Below, piece by piece: positions 45,101 through 53,038 of a stretch of 55,950 bases of DNA. A program made the position numbers and the translations under genes. The notes below the pieces were generated by a model. That model saw only the letters and a program-made list of their open reading frames with translations. It was not told where the DNA came from and searched no databases. The stretch covers positions 1 to 55,950 of the forward strand of contig CAMJVU010000006.1 of the NCBI GenBank assembly GCA_946409305.1, written 5' to 3'. Positions within the stretch are counted from its first letter, which is position 1; every line of letters starts with the position of its first letter. The DNA comes from an uncultured Cytophagales bacterium (GTDB lineage Bacteria > Bacteroidota > Bacteroidia > Cytophagales > Amoebophilaceae).

Positions 45101-46750
45101 AACAACGTCCTCCTTTTTATTTATTATCTTCTTCGCTTCTTTTATAGAATTTGCCATTCCTCTTTCAAGTAGTCTTCCTATGATGAAAGGGGAAAACAAT
45201 TCAACAGCCATGTCTTTAGGCAATCCACATTCGTAAATTTTTAATTCAGGGCCAATAACAATAACAGATCTACCAGAATAATCTACACGCTTTCCCAAAA
45301 GATTCTGTCTGAACATCCCTTGCTTCCCCTTTAAAATGTCCGTAAATGATTTCAAGGGCCTGTTTTTGTTAGTTACTTGATTAATTGGAGAAGAATTATC
45401 AATCAAGACGTTAACAGCTTCTTGGAGCATTCTTTTTTCGTTACGTAAAATAATATCCGGAGCTCCAACTTCGATCAATTGTCTCAATCTGTTATTTCTG
45501 ATAATAATCGTCCTATATAGTTCGTTAAGATCCACTGTAGTCACTTTACCATCAACGACAACTAACGGTCTAAGATCCGGTGGAATTACAGGTAGTATAC
45601 GAATTACCATCCACTCGGGTCTGTTTTCGTGTGTTTTTTTGGATGAAATAAAAGCTTTAACCACTTTCAATGTGGATAAATAAGACTGAGAAGAAGCGCT
45701 AGAAGACGATCTGATTCTTTCAGTAAGACTCTTCTCCAAATATTCTAAGTCAATATTCTTCAACAATATTTCTATAGCCTCTCCTCCAGTTTTAACAATA
45801 AATCCTGTTTCCTCATCGTCAACATCATAAATATCTCTAATTGTGGTATCATACATCTCAGTAGAAGCCATTGTAGAGTCTAAGTCATCATCTTCGTTAC
45901 TACTATCATTTACTACTTTATTAAATATCTCGGATATTTTAGAAATTGTTGTGGAGTTTAGACTCTCATTTTTATTATTACCTTTTCCCTTTTCTATCTC
46001 GTCCAATATTTCAAAAATTGTAGAATCTAAATCATCATCATCGTTGTTATCCTTCTTTACTATTCTATTCAGTATTTCAGAAATCCCAGAAGCTATTATA
46101 GAATCCAAATTACCATCCTCGTCACTACCTTCCCTTATTATTCTGTTCAGTATTTTAAGTACTTTGAATACTCTTGCAGAATTCAGATGTCCATTTTCGT
46201 TGTCCTTTTCCCATTCTTCTATCTTGTCCTTTATTCTACCTATCCTAATTTTCATCTTAATCTTGTTTAATATTTCGAAATATCTATCTTCGTCTATTAT
46301 AGCTAAATCTTTTATTCCATAGACAGAAGCGTCTCCTGCTCGAATAACGATATATAATTCACAATAAATAATCTTATCAAGTTTAGCATAAGGAATCGAG
46401 AGCAATCCGCTAATTATACTTGGCAGTTGTTGAAAAAACCACGGATGCACAACAGGCGTAACCAACTCAATATGCCCAAAGCGTTCTCTTCTTACTCTTC
46501 TATCTACAACCTCTACACCACAAATTTCACATCTAATATTTTTAAATCTTATTCCATTGTATTTTTTACAGTAACAACTCCAACTTTCAGATGGTCCAAA
46601 TATACGCTCACACAAGAGACCCCCAGGTGCTGGTTTGTATGTCTTATAGTTCACAGTATCTGGAGATGTAACTTCTCCATGAGACATAGAAAGAATCTCG
46701 CTAGGAGAAGCTAATCCAATGACAATACTAGAAAAATCATTATTATCCAT
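42134..46750 (-). CDS. rpoC: RNA polymerase beta' subunit with an acidic repeat insertion
   Basis: 1538 residues. The first zinc-binding site uses C59, C61, C74 and C77 (CYC...CEIC). The catalytic NADFDGDQMAVH holds the three Mg-binding Asp. The second zinc site is seen in CESPNGICSKCYG, and the trigger loop and C-terminal parts are intact (GEPGTQLTLNTFHAGG). Between RYFEILNKIKMK and DDEETGFIVKTGGEAIE (about 168-306) lie about 140 extra residues of acidic, imperfect tandem repeats, absent from the usual beta'. It starts 12 bp after rpoB, so both are co-transcribed. Confidence 0.96.
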   Translation of the reverse strand: MDNNDFSSIVIGLASPSEILSMSHGEVTSPDTVNYKTYKPAPGGLLCERIFGPSESWSCYCKKYNGIRFKNIRCEICGVEVVDRRVRRERFGHIELVTPVVHPWFFQQLPSIISGLLSIPYAKLDKIIYCELYIVIRAGDASVYGIKDLAIIDEDRYFEILNKIKMKIRIGRIKDKIEEWEKDNENGHLNSARVFKVLKILNRIIREGSDEDGNLDSIIASGISEILNRIVKKDNNDDDDLDSTIFEILDEIEKGKGNNKNESLNSTTISKISEIFNKVVNDSSNEDDDLDSTMASTEMYDTTIRDIYDVDDEETGFIVKTGGEAIEILLKNIDLEYLEKSLTERIRSSSSASSQSYLSTLKVVKAFISSKKTHENRPEWMVIRILPVIPPDLRPLVVVDGKVTTVDLNELYRTIIIRNNRLRQLIEVGAPDIILRNEKRMLQEAVNVLIDNSSPINQVTNKNRPLKSFTDILKGKQGMFRQNLLGKRVDYSGRSVIVIGPELKIYECGLPKDMAVELFSPFIIGRLLERGMANSIKEAKKIINKKEDVVFEILEKVIKGYPVILNRAPTLHKMSIQAFQPKLIESKAIQIHPLVCAEFNADFDGDQMAVHIPLTQAAINEASILMLSSNNLLKAADGNPSFVPNHDIVLGIYYLTKQLSDDDDNDSKFVFYSPEEVIIAFNLDKVSIHTRIKVRLDDQKIIETTVGRVIFNNVLPEDFSFVNEIVTKQVIKQVVLNLCKDFRSDIAIRCLDDIKQLGFYWAYKSGISFNMNDIIIPSEKNDIVLDSQRKIKSIVENYKIGLITNKERYNRTIDIWSKASIEIMKKLMFHLEHDKGGFNSIYMMLHSGARGSKEQVRQLSGIRGLISKSNNSKQGSDSSNIIEIPIVSNFKEGLDVSEYFISSYGGRKGMTDTALKTANAGYLTRRLVDVVQDVVITDYDCNTKKGISIFKFDNSNESQERTFSKKIARKITVLDIKNPVTGEIIVEKGGEIDEDKAKIIEECGIDNVYVRSVLSCESPNGICSKCYGINLATNKIVQEGEAVGIIAAQSIGEPGTQLTLNTFHAGGAASSIEQENSKKSSTSGVVKFENVEFIDVNKKGKSSKLVVGYYGELQILDNTTGTTLSKYNIPYGATLYVDDKASIEKDTLLFEWDPYNYMIISTVSGIVKYEGLEEGITYNVIYNAITGENDKVVVRYKDNSTACITVENKQGEKGNIYNIPVKAHLLVNEGEHVDVGDIIAKVPRNIKIMSDITGGLPRVIELFEAQNPVNATILSEIDGCVRFGQVIGKKQEIFVESKNFDISCKYSIPLSTDIFVQNGDFIRAGHQLCSGVVSCHDVLNIYGIIAAYNFLINELQNVYEQEGVTVSSKHIEVIIKRMFDYVEVIDSGDTNFVNEQLILKNDFIRINNKYRWKMIVTDSGDSEKYKNGDLVSEYDLNSENKKLEESGLRQMTVRKVKHATGRIKIQGITQVALKNKSFLSSASFQETTKILTAAAISGAEDNLCGLKENIITGHLIPAGTGYRKFANEKVYCTKNNIA
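45832..46249 (-). repeat. Imperfect coding repeats inserted in rpoC
   Basis: About four and a half units of 22-28 residues share the plan L-(D/N)-S-----I--I-(L/F)-(N/D)-(R/K/E)-(I/V), followed by a polar acidic loop (for example LDSIIASGISEILNRIVKKD and LNSTTISKISEIFNKVVND). Spacers are Asp/Asn/Glu-rich. Confidence 0.75.
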
Positions 46751-46762
46751 AAAATAAAAACT

Positions 46763-49700
46763 TTACTTTAATGTTACACTCAAAACTATTCCTCTTAACT
46801 CTTGAATAAAAACAGAGAAAGCTTCTGATTTCTTTCCCATCTGTACCAAATTTTGTCTAATTATAGACTCATAAGCTTTACTCCTGCCATATATGTCATC
46901 CGACTTAATCGTCATCATCTCTTGTAAAACATTAGCAGCTCCAAAAGCTTCCAATGCCCATACTTCCATTTCTCCAAAACGCTGACCACCAAACTGAGAT
47001 CTTCCTCCTAATGGCTGTTGAGTAATGAGAGAATAGTCACCGACAGATCTAGAGTGAATTTTGTCATCAACCAAATGATCAAGTTTTAACATATACATAA
47101 CTCCGACAGTACATTTTTGATCAAATTTCTCACCTGTTAATCCATCATATAATTGAACTTCTCCAAAAGCTGGAATTCCGGCTTTTTCTAACTCATTATT
47201 TATACACTCCAAACTCATTCCTTCAAAAACTGGTACAGAATACCTGCATCCTAATTTTTCTCCAGCCCATCCAAGTAACGTTTCGTACAATTGTCCAATA
47301 TTCATTCGCGATGGTAACCCTAATGGTGTTAAAATAATATCAACAGGAGAACCGTCAGCCAAAAAAGGCATATCTTCTTCTTTTAAAATCTTGGCCACAA
47401 CTCCTTTATTTCCGTGACGACCAGACATCTTATCTCCAACTTGAATTTTCTTTTTGTCAGCAATAGTTATTTTTGCTTTCTTATATATTCCATCTTGAAG
47501 AATATCTCCGTGCCTTATCTGAAGTACTTTTTTTACGAAATCATTTACAATTGAATCTTGTTTTTTTAAGGTATTTACACTAAGAATTTCCACTAATCTA
47601 TTTACTTTTTCATCCAAAACAAAATTACCATAATTTAATTTCCCAAGGTTAACAAAACCACTTAAACCGGTATTCTTGCAATCAAGAGATTCAATAAAAT
47701 CAACCTTTAATATCAAATCTTGTATCACGTTCTGCGTTATTTTATTGCCTTTTTCTAAAACAACTTCCCCTAAACAATTTAAAATATTATTACACTTATG
47801 ATTAGATAACAACTTCGTAAACTTTTTTACGGCAATGGAAATAAAATCATCCAAAATTTTGATATATTTACTTTTTAATTCAGAAATTTCCGCATCAACA
47901 GTACTTTTCAATCTATTCATGTCATTCTTTTGCAATAATTGAGACTTTATTACAGTTCCACTATAAAAGTGAGGAACGACCAAAGAATCATCCTTTGTAT
48001 CACAAATCTTATCTCCAAATAGTGCTGTTAACAATGCATCTTCGGAACTATTACTATTATTGACTCTTGGAACAACTTTACCAATCAAAACATCGCCCTC
48101 ATTTACTTTAGACCCAACCTTTACCAGACCATCATCATCGAGATTAGAAACGCTAAGGTCGTCATTATGAATATTTTTTGTAAAATCTTCGCGCCTACCT
48201 TTTGTTTCTTTGATAACCACCTCAAAATCCTCGATATGAACAGATGTCAAAATATCCTCTTTTACCAGTCTTTCAGATACTATGATCGCATCTTCGTAGT
48301 TGTATCCTTTCCACATCATAAAGGCGACTTTAAGATTTGTACCCAAAGCTAATTCTCCGTCCTTAGTAGCAAAACCTTCAACTAAAACATCTCCTTTTTT
48401 GACTCGTTGACCGACATTAACAATAGGTCTGTAATCTATGCAAGTTTTCTGATTACTTTTTTTGTTTTTTGTAATGTGATATTCCTTTTCCTCTTCATCA
48501 TATGATACTAATTTTTCTTCCTCAGATAAGTCATATCTTATAACAATTTTTGAAGCGTCAACGTAAATCACAGTACCATTCCTTTCAGCTACTATAATAT
48601 CTTCAAAATATGTTACCAATTTCTTTTCCAATCCAGTATTAACTATAGCAGCATCGGTTTGTAGTAGGGGGACGGCCTGTCTTTGCATATTCGCTCCCAT
48701 TAATGCACGAGTAGATTCATCATGCTCTAAAAATGGTATAAGACACGTAGATATGGAAAATGGCTGATCAGACGAAACATCCATATAGTCAACTTCCTCC
48801 TTTTTTACCATCTTGACATCATCATCGCACCTAACTTTTACAAAATTGTCACCCAGTAAACCCTTTTTGTCAAAATTAGATGACTTTTGCATTATGTTCT
48901 TGCCAATCTCGTCATCTGCACTCAAAAAAACAACACCTTTGTCACTTAGGTCAATGATTCCGTTATTTACTACCCTAAACGGTGACAAGATTTGTCCAAG
49001 ATAATTTAATTTCGCCCTAATAGCCAGAGAATGTATTAATCCAATAGTTATCCCTTCAGGAGTTTCAATTGGACATATTCTTCCATATTGAGAATAATGA
49101 ATATCTCTTAAATTTGACGATGATGTAGTTTTTTCTATTCCACCAACTCCAATAGAAGTAATCTTTCTCTTGTGGACAAGTTCAGATAGAGGATTGATTT
49201 CATCCATGAATTGCGATGAAAAGTTTGTGGCAAAAAAACTATTCATTACAATGTTGAAATTAACAGCATTAAATAAATCAGTGACATTCAAATCTTCTAC
49301 AGTATTTGTTATATTAATCCTCCCCTGTATGGACACTTGCATTTTTTTTACGAATGCTCTTACTTTATCGTACAACTGGTCTCCAACATTTTTTAAGTAT
49401 TTATTATTTAAGTTATCAACGTCATCTGGATTCTCTTTCCTGTTTATAATATTGACTAATTTTTTTACGATACCAACAAAATCGTCGTCAGTCAAAACTC
49501 TACAATCACATTTTCCCTTCTTTCTCGACTCTATCAACGTTTTCAATCTACATGTTCCAAAATCGCTCAAGTAGTATTCATTCTCGTCCGAGATAACAGA
49601 TCTGACAAATTTTTTAGCCTCTTCTGACGTTTTAATATTAACCTTCTTGTAGAACAAAGAGTATATCTTAGATGAAGCTTCAATATCAGTTTCATTAGGA

Positions 49701-50572
49701 CTTTCTTCCAATGTGTTTATCAATGGTTTATATTCTTCAACTTTTTTACAATCGTCAATGTATATGTAAATTTTTTCAACACCATTATTCAACAAAATAC
49801 TGATTACATCGTTGTCTATAGGACATCCTCTTTTAATTAAAACGTCATCACCTTTACTCAGTTTTACATCTGAGGCAATGGTTCGTCCTACGTATTCCTT
49901 TATACTCTTGTTGATCTTTACGCACTCAATTAGTCCAAACTTATTTAGTATATCTTCGTTGCTACCCCAACCCAAAGCTCTAAAAAACGTACTCAATAGG
50001 ACCTTTCCTCTTTGCGTGAAACTTATACCTAATAGTCCCTTGTTGTTGAGCCCTATCTCTATCCAAACGCCTCTCTCAGGTATAATCCTGCAAAAATATT
50101 CAAATTCAACATTTCCTCTAGTGGAGCCCCGATGAAAAAAAGCCAGTCCAGAAATCCTGTGCATCTGGCTAACTATAACTCTTTCAACTCCGTTGTAAAC
50201 AAAAGAACCTTTTTCTGTAATGTAAGGAATATCACCAATGTACGCTTCCATTTCAGAAATTGTCCTTTTTTCTTGATTTATTATGCAAAATTTAACAACA
50301 AGAGATACGGAATAGCTTATCTCAAATTTTAGGCACTCTTCAATCGTGTACCTCGGTGGTAATATAGTGTAATCGACAAAATCAAAACTATAAACACCGT
50401 TAGAACTTGTTATGGGGAAAAATTTTCTAAATATCTTGTAAAGATCTTCATTCTTTCTCTCCTCAAAAGAACTATAAAGTTTAAACAATCTATCATAAGA
50501 CCCCTTTTGAAGCTCTATAAAATTCGGATATTCAGCCCCTAGATCCACACATCCAGTCAAATTATTATCCAT
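46763..50572 (-). CDS. rpoB: RNA polymerase beta subunit
   Basis: 1269 residues from ATG 50572; the frame could also begin at TTG 50584, but MDNN also starts rpoC and an ATG is preferred. FSSQFMDEINPLSELVHKRKI is the rifampicin pocket region, ICPIETPEGITIGLI the adjacent loop. The catalytic KMSGRHGNKGVV and the C-terminal clamp (GGRSQFGGQRFGEMEVWALEA) are intact. Several rifampicin-contact residues differ from E. coli. The usual rplKAJL genes upstream are missing; the divergent neighbour is a bactofilin gene. Confidence 0.96.
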   Translation of the reverse strand: MDNNLTGCVDLGAEYPNFIELQKGSYDRLFKLYSSFEERKNEDLYKIFRKFFPITSSNGVYSFDFVDYTILPPRYTIEECLKFEISYSVSLVVKFCIINQEKRTISEMEAYIGDIPYITEKGSFVYNGVERVIVSQMHRISGLAFFHRGSTRGNVEFEYFCRIIPERGVWIEIGLNNKGLLGISFTQRGKVLLSTFFRALGWGSNEDILNKFGLIECVKINKSIKEYVGRTIASDVKLSKGDDVLIKRGCPIDNDVISILLNNGVEKIYIYIDDCKKVEEYKPLINTLEESPNETDIEASSKIYSLFYKKVNIKTSEEAKKFVRSVISDENEYYLSDFGTCRLKTLIESRKKGKCDCRVLTDDDFVGIVKKLVNIINRKENPDDVDNLNNKYLKNVGDQLYDKVRAFVKKMQVSIQGRINITNTVEDLNVTDLFNAVNFNIVMNSFFATNFSSQFMDEINPLSELVHKRKITSIGVGGIEKTTSSSNLRDIHYSQYGRICPIETPEGITIGLIHSLAIRAKLNYLGQILSPFRVVNNGIIDLSDKGVVFLSADDEIGKNIMQKSSNFDKKGLLGDNFVKVRCDDDVKMVKKEEVDYMDVSSDQPFSISTCLIPFLEHDESTRALMGANMQRQAVPLLQTDAAIVNTGLEKKLVTYFEDIIVAERNGTVIYVDASKIVIRYDLSEEEKLVSYDEEEKEYHITKNKKSNQKTCIDYRPIVNVGQRVKKGDVLVEGFATKDGELALGTNLKVAFMMWKGYNYEDAIIVSERLVKEDILTSVHIEDFEVVIKETKGRREDFTKNIHNDDLSVSNLDDDGLVKVGSKVNEGDVLIGKVVPRVNNSNSSEDALLTALFGDKICDTKDDSLVVPHFYSGTVIKSQLLQKNDMNRLKSTVDAEISELKSKYIKILDDFISIAVKKFTKLLSNHKCNNILNCLGEVVLEKGNKITQNVIQDLILKVDFIESLDCKNTGLSGFVNLGKLNYGNFVLDEKVNRLVEILSVNTLKKQDSIVNDFVKKVLQIRHGDILQDGIYKKAKITIADKKKIQVGDKMSGRHGNKGVVAKILKEEDMPFLADGSPVDIILTPLGLPSRMNIGQLYETLLGWAGEKLGCRYSVPVFEGMSLECINNELEKAGIPAFGEVQLYDGLTGEKFDQKCTVGVMYMLKLDHLVDDKIHSRSVGDYSLITQQPLGGRSQFGGQRFGEMEVWALEAFGAANVLQEMMTIKSDDIYGRSKAYESIIRQNLVQMGKKSEAFSVFIQELRGIVLSVTLK

Positions 50573-50742
50573 TACAAGATACAAACCTTACACAATAAAA
50601 ACTAACAAACAGCAAAGAAAGATGTCTGCATAAAAACACCGAGCGCACCAAACTGAATCGCATAAATTTATATTAAGGTACATTTTTGTTCTAATCAACA
50701 ATTAAGTATTATTGCTTCATTAATTGTAGGCTACTTTAAAGT

Positions 50743-51213
50743 ATGTTTGGTAATAAGAATAAAGAAAAGGAAGGGGATAAACAACTTCGATCAGCAGTCC
50801 ACAACAATAGTGTCGTATCAAATGGTGTTGTCTTGGATGGAAATCTTATATCTCTAGGTGCATTTAGATTTGACGGAAGAATGACAGGAAGAATAATTTG
50901 TCAAGATAAGGTTGTTATTGGTCAAGATGGAGTAGTAAAAGGAGATATTATAGCTCAACATGTAGATGTTTACGGAACAATCATAGGGACTATCGAGGTG
51001 ACAGGAATATTAACATTAAAGACTAATTGTAACGTAAAAGGAGACATGTCGGCTCAAAAAATAGTAATGGAAGAAGGATCTGCTTTCGACGGTAATTGCA
51101 AAATGCATAATCTACAATATCCAGAAGCATTGAAAGAAATAGATAAAATGATATCGGATGGTACAGATAATGTCCTCATAGATAAAGGAATTGGATATGA
51201 TAATGGTCTATGA
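50743..51213 (+). CDS. Bactofilin
   Basis: 156 residues with a central right-handed beta-helix of short repeats (LDGNLISLGAFRFDGRMTGRI..., VVIGQDGVVKGDII, VDVYGTIIGTIEVTG, LTLKTNCNVKGDM) flanked by disordered ends. Bactofilins self-assemble into cytoskeletal filaments and often guide cell-wall work. The gene is promoter-proximal and shares an ATGA overlap with ung. Confidence 0.85.
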   Translation: MFGNKNKEKEGDKQLRSAVHNNSVVSNGVVLDGNLISLGAFRFDGRMTGRIICQDKVVIGQDGVVKGDIIAQHVDVYGTIIGTIEVTGILTLKTNCNVKGDMSAQKIVMEEGSAFDGNCKMHNLQYPEALKEIDKMISDGTDNVLIDKGIGYDNGL

Positions 51214-51872
51214 ATGTAAATATCCATGAATCATGGAAAAATGTTCTACAAAAAGAATTTGAAAAACAATATTTTCTTGAGTTGGTGAGATTTGTCAAAA
51301 ATGAATATAAACAATGTAGTGTTTTTCCTCCCGGTAAAGATATATTTAGAGCATTTGATTTGTGTGATTTTTGTAGTGTCAAGGTTGTAATTATTGGACA
51401 AGATCCCTATCCTGGAATGGGACAGGCTAATGGATTGTGTTTTTCAGTGAATCCTGGTATGAAAATACCAAGATCATTGGCAAATATATTTACCGAAATC
51501 AGAAACGATGTTGGTTTTGTCGATCTTACAAACGGAGATTTATCCAGATGGGCAGAACAAGGCGTTTTATTGCTGAACGCAACATTGACAGTACGTGCTG
51601 GAATGCCAGGATCTCATGTAGGACACGGTTGGGAAAGATTTACGGATGAAATTATTAAAATTATGAATGACAATAAAAAACATATCGTTTACATTCTGTG
51701 GGGAAATAATGCTAAGAGTAAAGTAAGTCTAATAAATACAGAAGAAAATCTGGTATTAACTTCAAGTCATCCATCTCAGTTATCTGTAAAAGGATTTTGG
51801 GGGAATAAGCATTTTAGTAAAACAAATGAATATTTAATTGGGAATGGTATGTCACCAATAAATTGGACATAG
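51210..51872 (+). CDS. ung: Uracil-DNA glycosylase, family 1
   Basis: 220 residues. GQDPYPGMGQANGLCFSV (63-80) has the water-activating Asp65. LLLNATLTVRAG binds the uracil face, and TSSHPSQLSVKGFWG is the DNA-intercalation loop with its catalytic His. It removes uracil from DNA. The start overlaps the bactofilin stop by 4 bases. Confidence 0.95.
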   Translation: MNVNIHESWKNVLQKEFEKQYFLELVRFVKNEYKQCSVFPPGKDIFRAFDLCDFCSVKVVIIGQDPYPGMGQANGLCFSVNPGMKIPRSLANIFTEIRNDVGFVDLTNGDLSRWAEQGVLLLNATLTVRAGMPGSHVGHGWERFTDEIIKIMNDNKKHIVYILWGNNAKSKVSLINTEENLVLTSSHPSQLSVKGFWGNKHFSKTNEYLIGNGMSPINWT

Positions 51873-51905
51873 CTTGTTAATTTTTTTTATTGTAAAATAA
51901 ATTTT

Positions 51906-52955
51906 TTAATTGATAATACCTCCACCTATCACATCGTCATCTTCGTAAAATACAGCTGATTGTCCAGGAGTAATTGCCTTAACTTGTTCGTAAAAAGAGC
52001 ATAGTATTTTTCCATTTTCTTTTTTTTTTAATAGGGCCTTATGTCCAACATCGCGGTATCTAATTTTAACTGTGCATTCGTACTCATTAATATTCTCGTA
52101 TTTTTGTAGGTTTACATTGCTGACAATCATCTCGTTTGTGTATAACTCTTCTTCGTCACAAAGTGTTATTACGTTAGTTTTGCAATCGATTGATTGTACG
52201 AATACTGGATGTCCAACAGCTACTCCAATACCACTCCTCTGACCGATAGTGTAGAATGGATATCCATCATGATTCCCAACAACTTTACCATGATATACTA
52301 AGTCCCCACCATGAAGATCTTTGAGAGAAGGGACAAGTCTTAACAAAAATTCTCTATAACTATCATTTTTCAAAAAACATATATCGTTTGATTCTTCTTG
52401 TTGTGTATACTTGTCGAGTCCGATTTCTTGGGCTAGTATTTTATTGTTTTTTTTTAATGTGTTTCCCAGTGGGAAAATTGTTTTCGATAGAACATCTTGA
52501 GATAATTTCCAAAGAAAATACGATTGATCTTTTGTCTTGTCAATTCCTTTTTTTATAAAATATCTTCCATCTTGTGAATCTATTCTTGCATAATGTCCAG
52601 TTGCAATATGGTAACAATCTTCCACTTGTGCTATTTGGTTGAGATATTTAAACTTTATATCCTTATTGCAAATAGTACATGGGTTGGGAGTTTTTCCTCC
52701 GATATAATCATCGATAAACTTGCATATAACGTGATTGTTAAAATCCTCAGAGACGTCTACAAAAATATGTTTAATGTTATAAAAGTTGACTATGTCACTT
52801 ATGATACCATTTATTGATGAATTGAAAGATTTACAATTATTATCGATCATATTGAATGTGGTTCCGGTAACATCAAACCCACCGTTGATTAGATACTGTA
52901 CAGAGATAGAACTATCTATACCTCCACTCATTGCTAGTAATACTTTATTATTCAT
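51906..52955 (-). CDS. mnmA: tRNA-specific 2-thiouridylase MnmA
   Basis: 349 residues from ATG 52955 (MNNKVLLAMSGGIDSSISVQY); a longer frame starts at 52991. SGGIDSS (10-16) is the PP-loop. The two catalytic Cys are in NPCTICNKDIKF and SNDICFL. A C-terminal beta-domain (GQRSGIGVAVGHPVFV, QVKAITPGQSAVFYEDD) completes the family. It thiolates U34 of tRNA-Lys, -Glu and -Gln. Divergent from the helicase gene. Confidence 0.95.
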   Translation of the reverse strand: MNNKVLLAMSGGIDSSISVQYLINGGFDVTGTTFNMIDNNCKSFNSSINGIISDIVNFYNIKHIFVDVSEDFNNHVICKFIDDYIGGKTPNPCTICNKDIKFKYLNQIAQVEDCYHIATGHYARIDSQDGRYFIKKGIDKTKDQSYFLWKLSQDVLSKTIFPLGNTLKKNNKILAQEIGLDKYTQQEESNDICFLKNDSYREFLLRLVPSLKDLHGGDLVYHGKVVGNHDGYPFYTIGQRSGIGVAVGHPVFVQSIDCKTNVITLCDEEELYTNEMIVSNVNLQKYENINEYECTVKIRYRDVGHKALLKKKENGKILCSFYEQVKAITPGQSAVFYEDDDVIGGGIIN

Positions 52956-53038
52956 GACACCGATATATAAAAATATTCGTAACCGATTCAATGAATGTTA
53001 GTGTTTTTGGATTTAAAATTTTAATATGTGTCTTAGCA

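Noticed and set aside
45843-46322. 159-codon plus-strand ORF opposite the rpoC insertion
   Set aside because: A low-complexity Ser/Leu-rich antisense frame created by the acidic repeats; rpoC is certain on the other strand.
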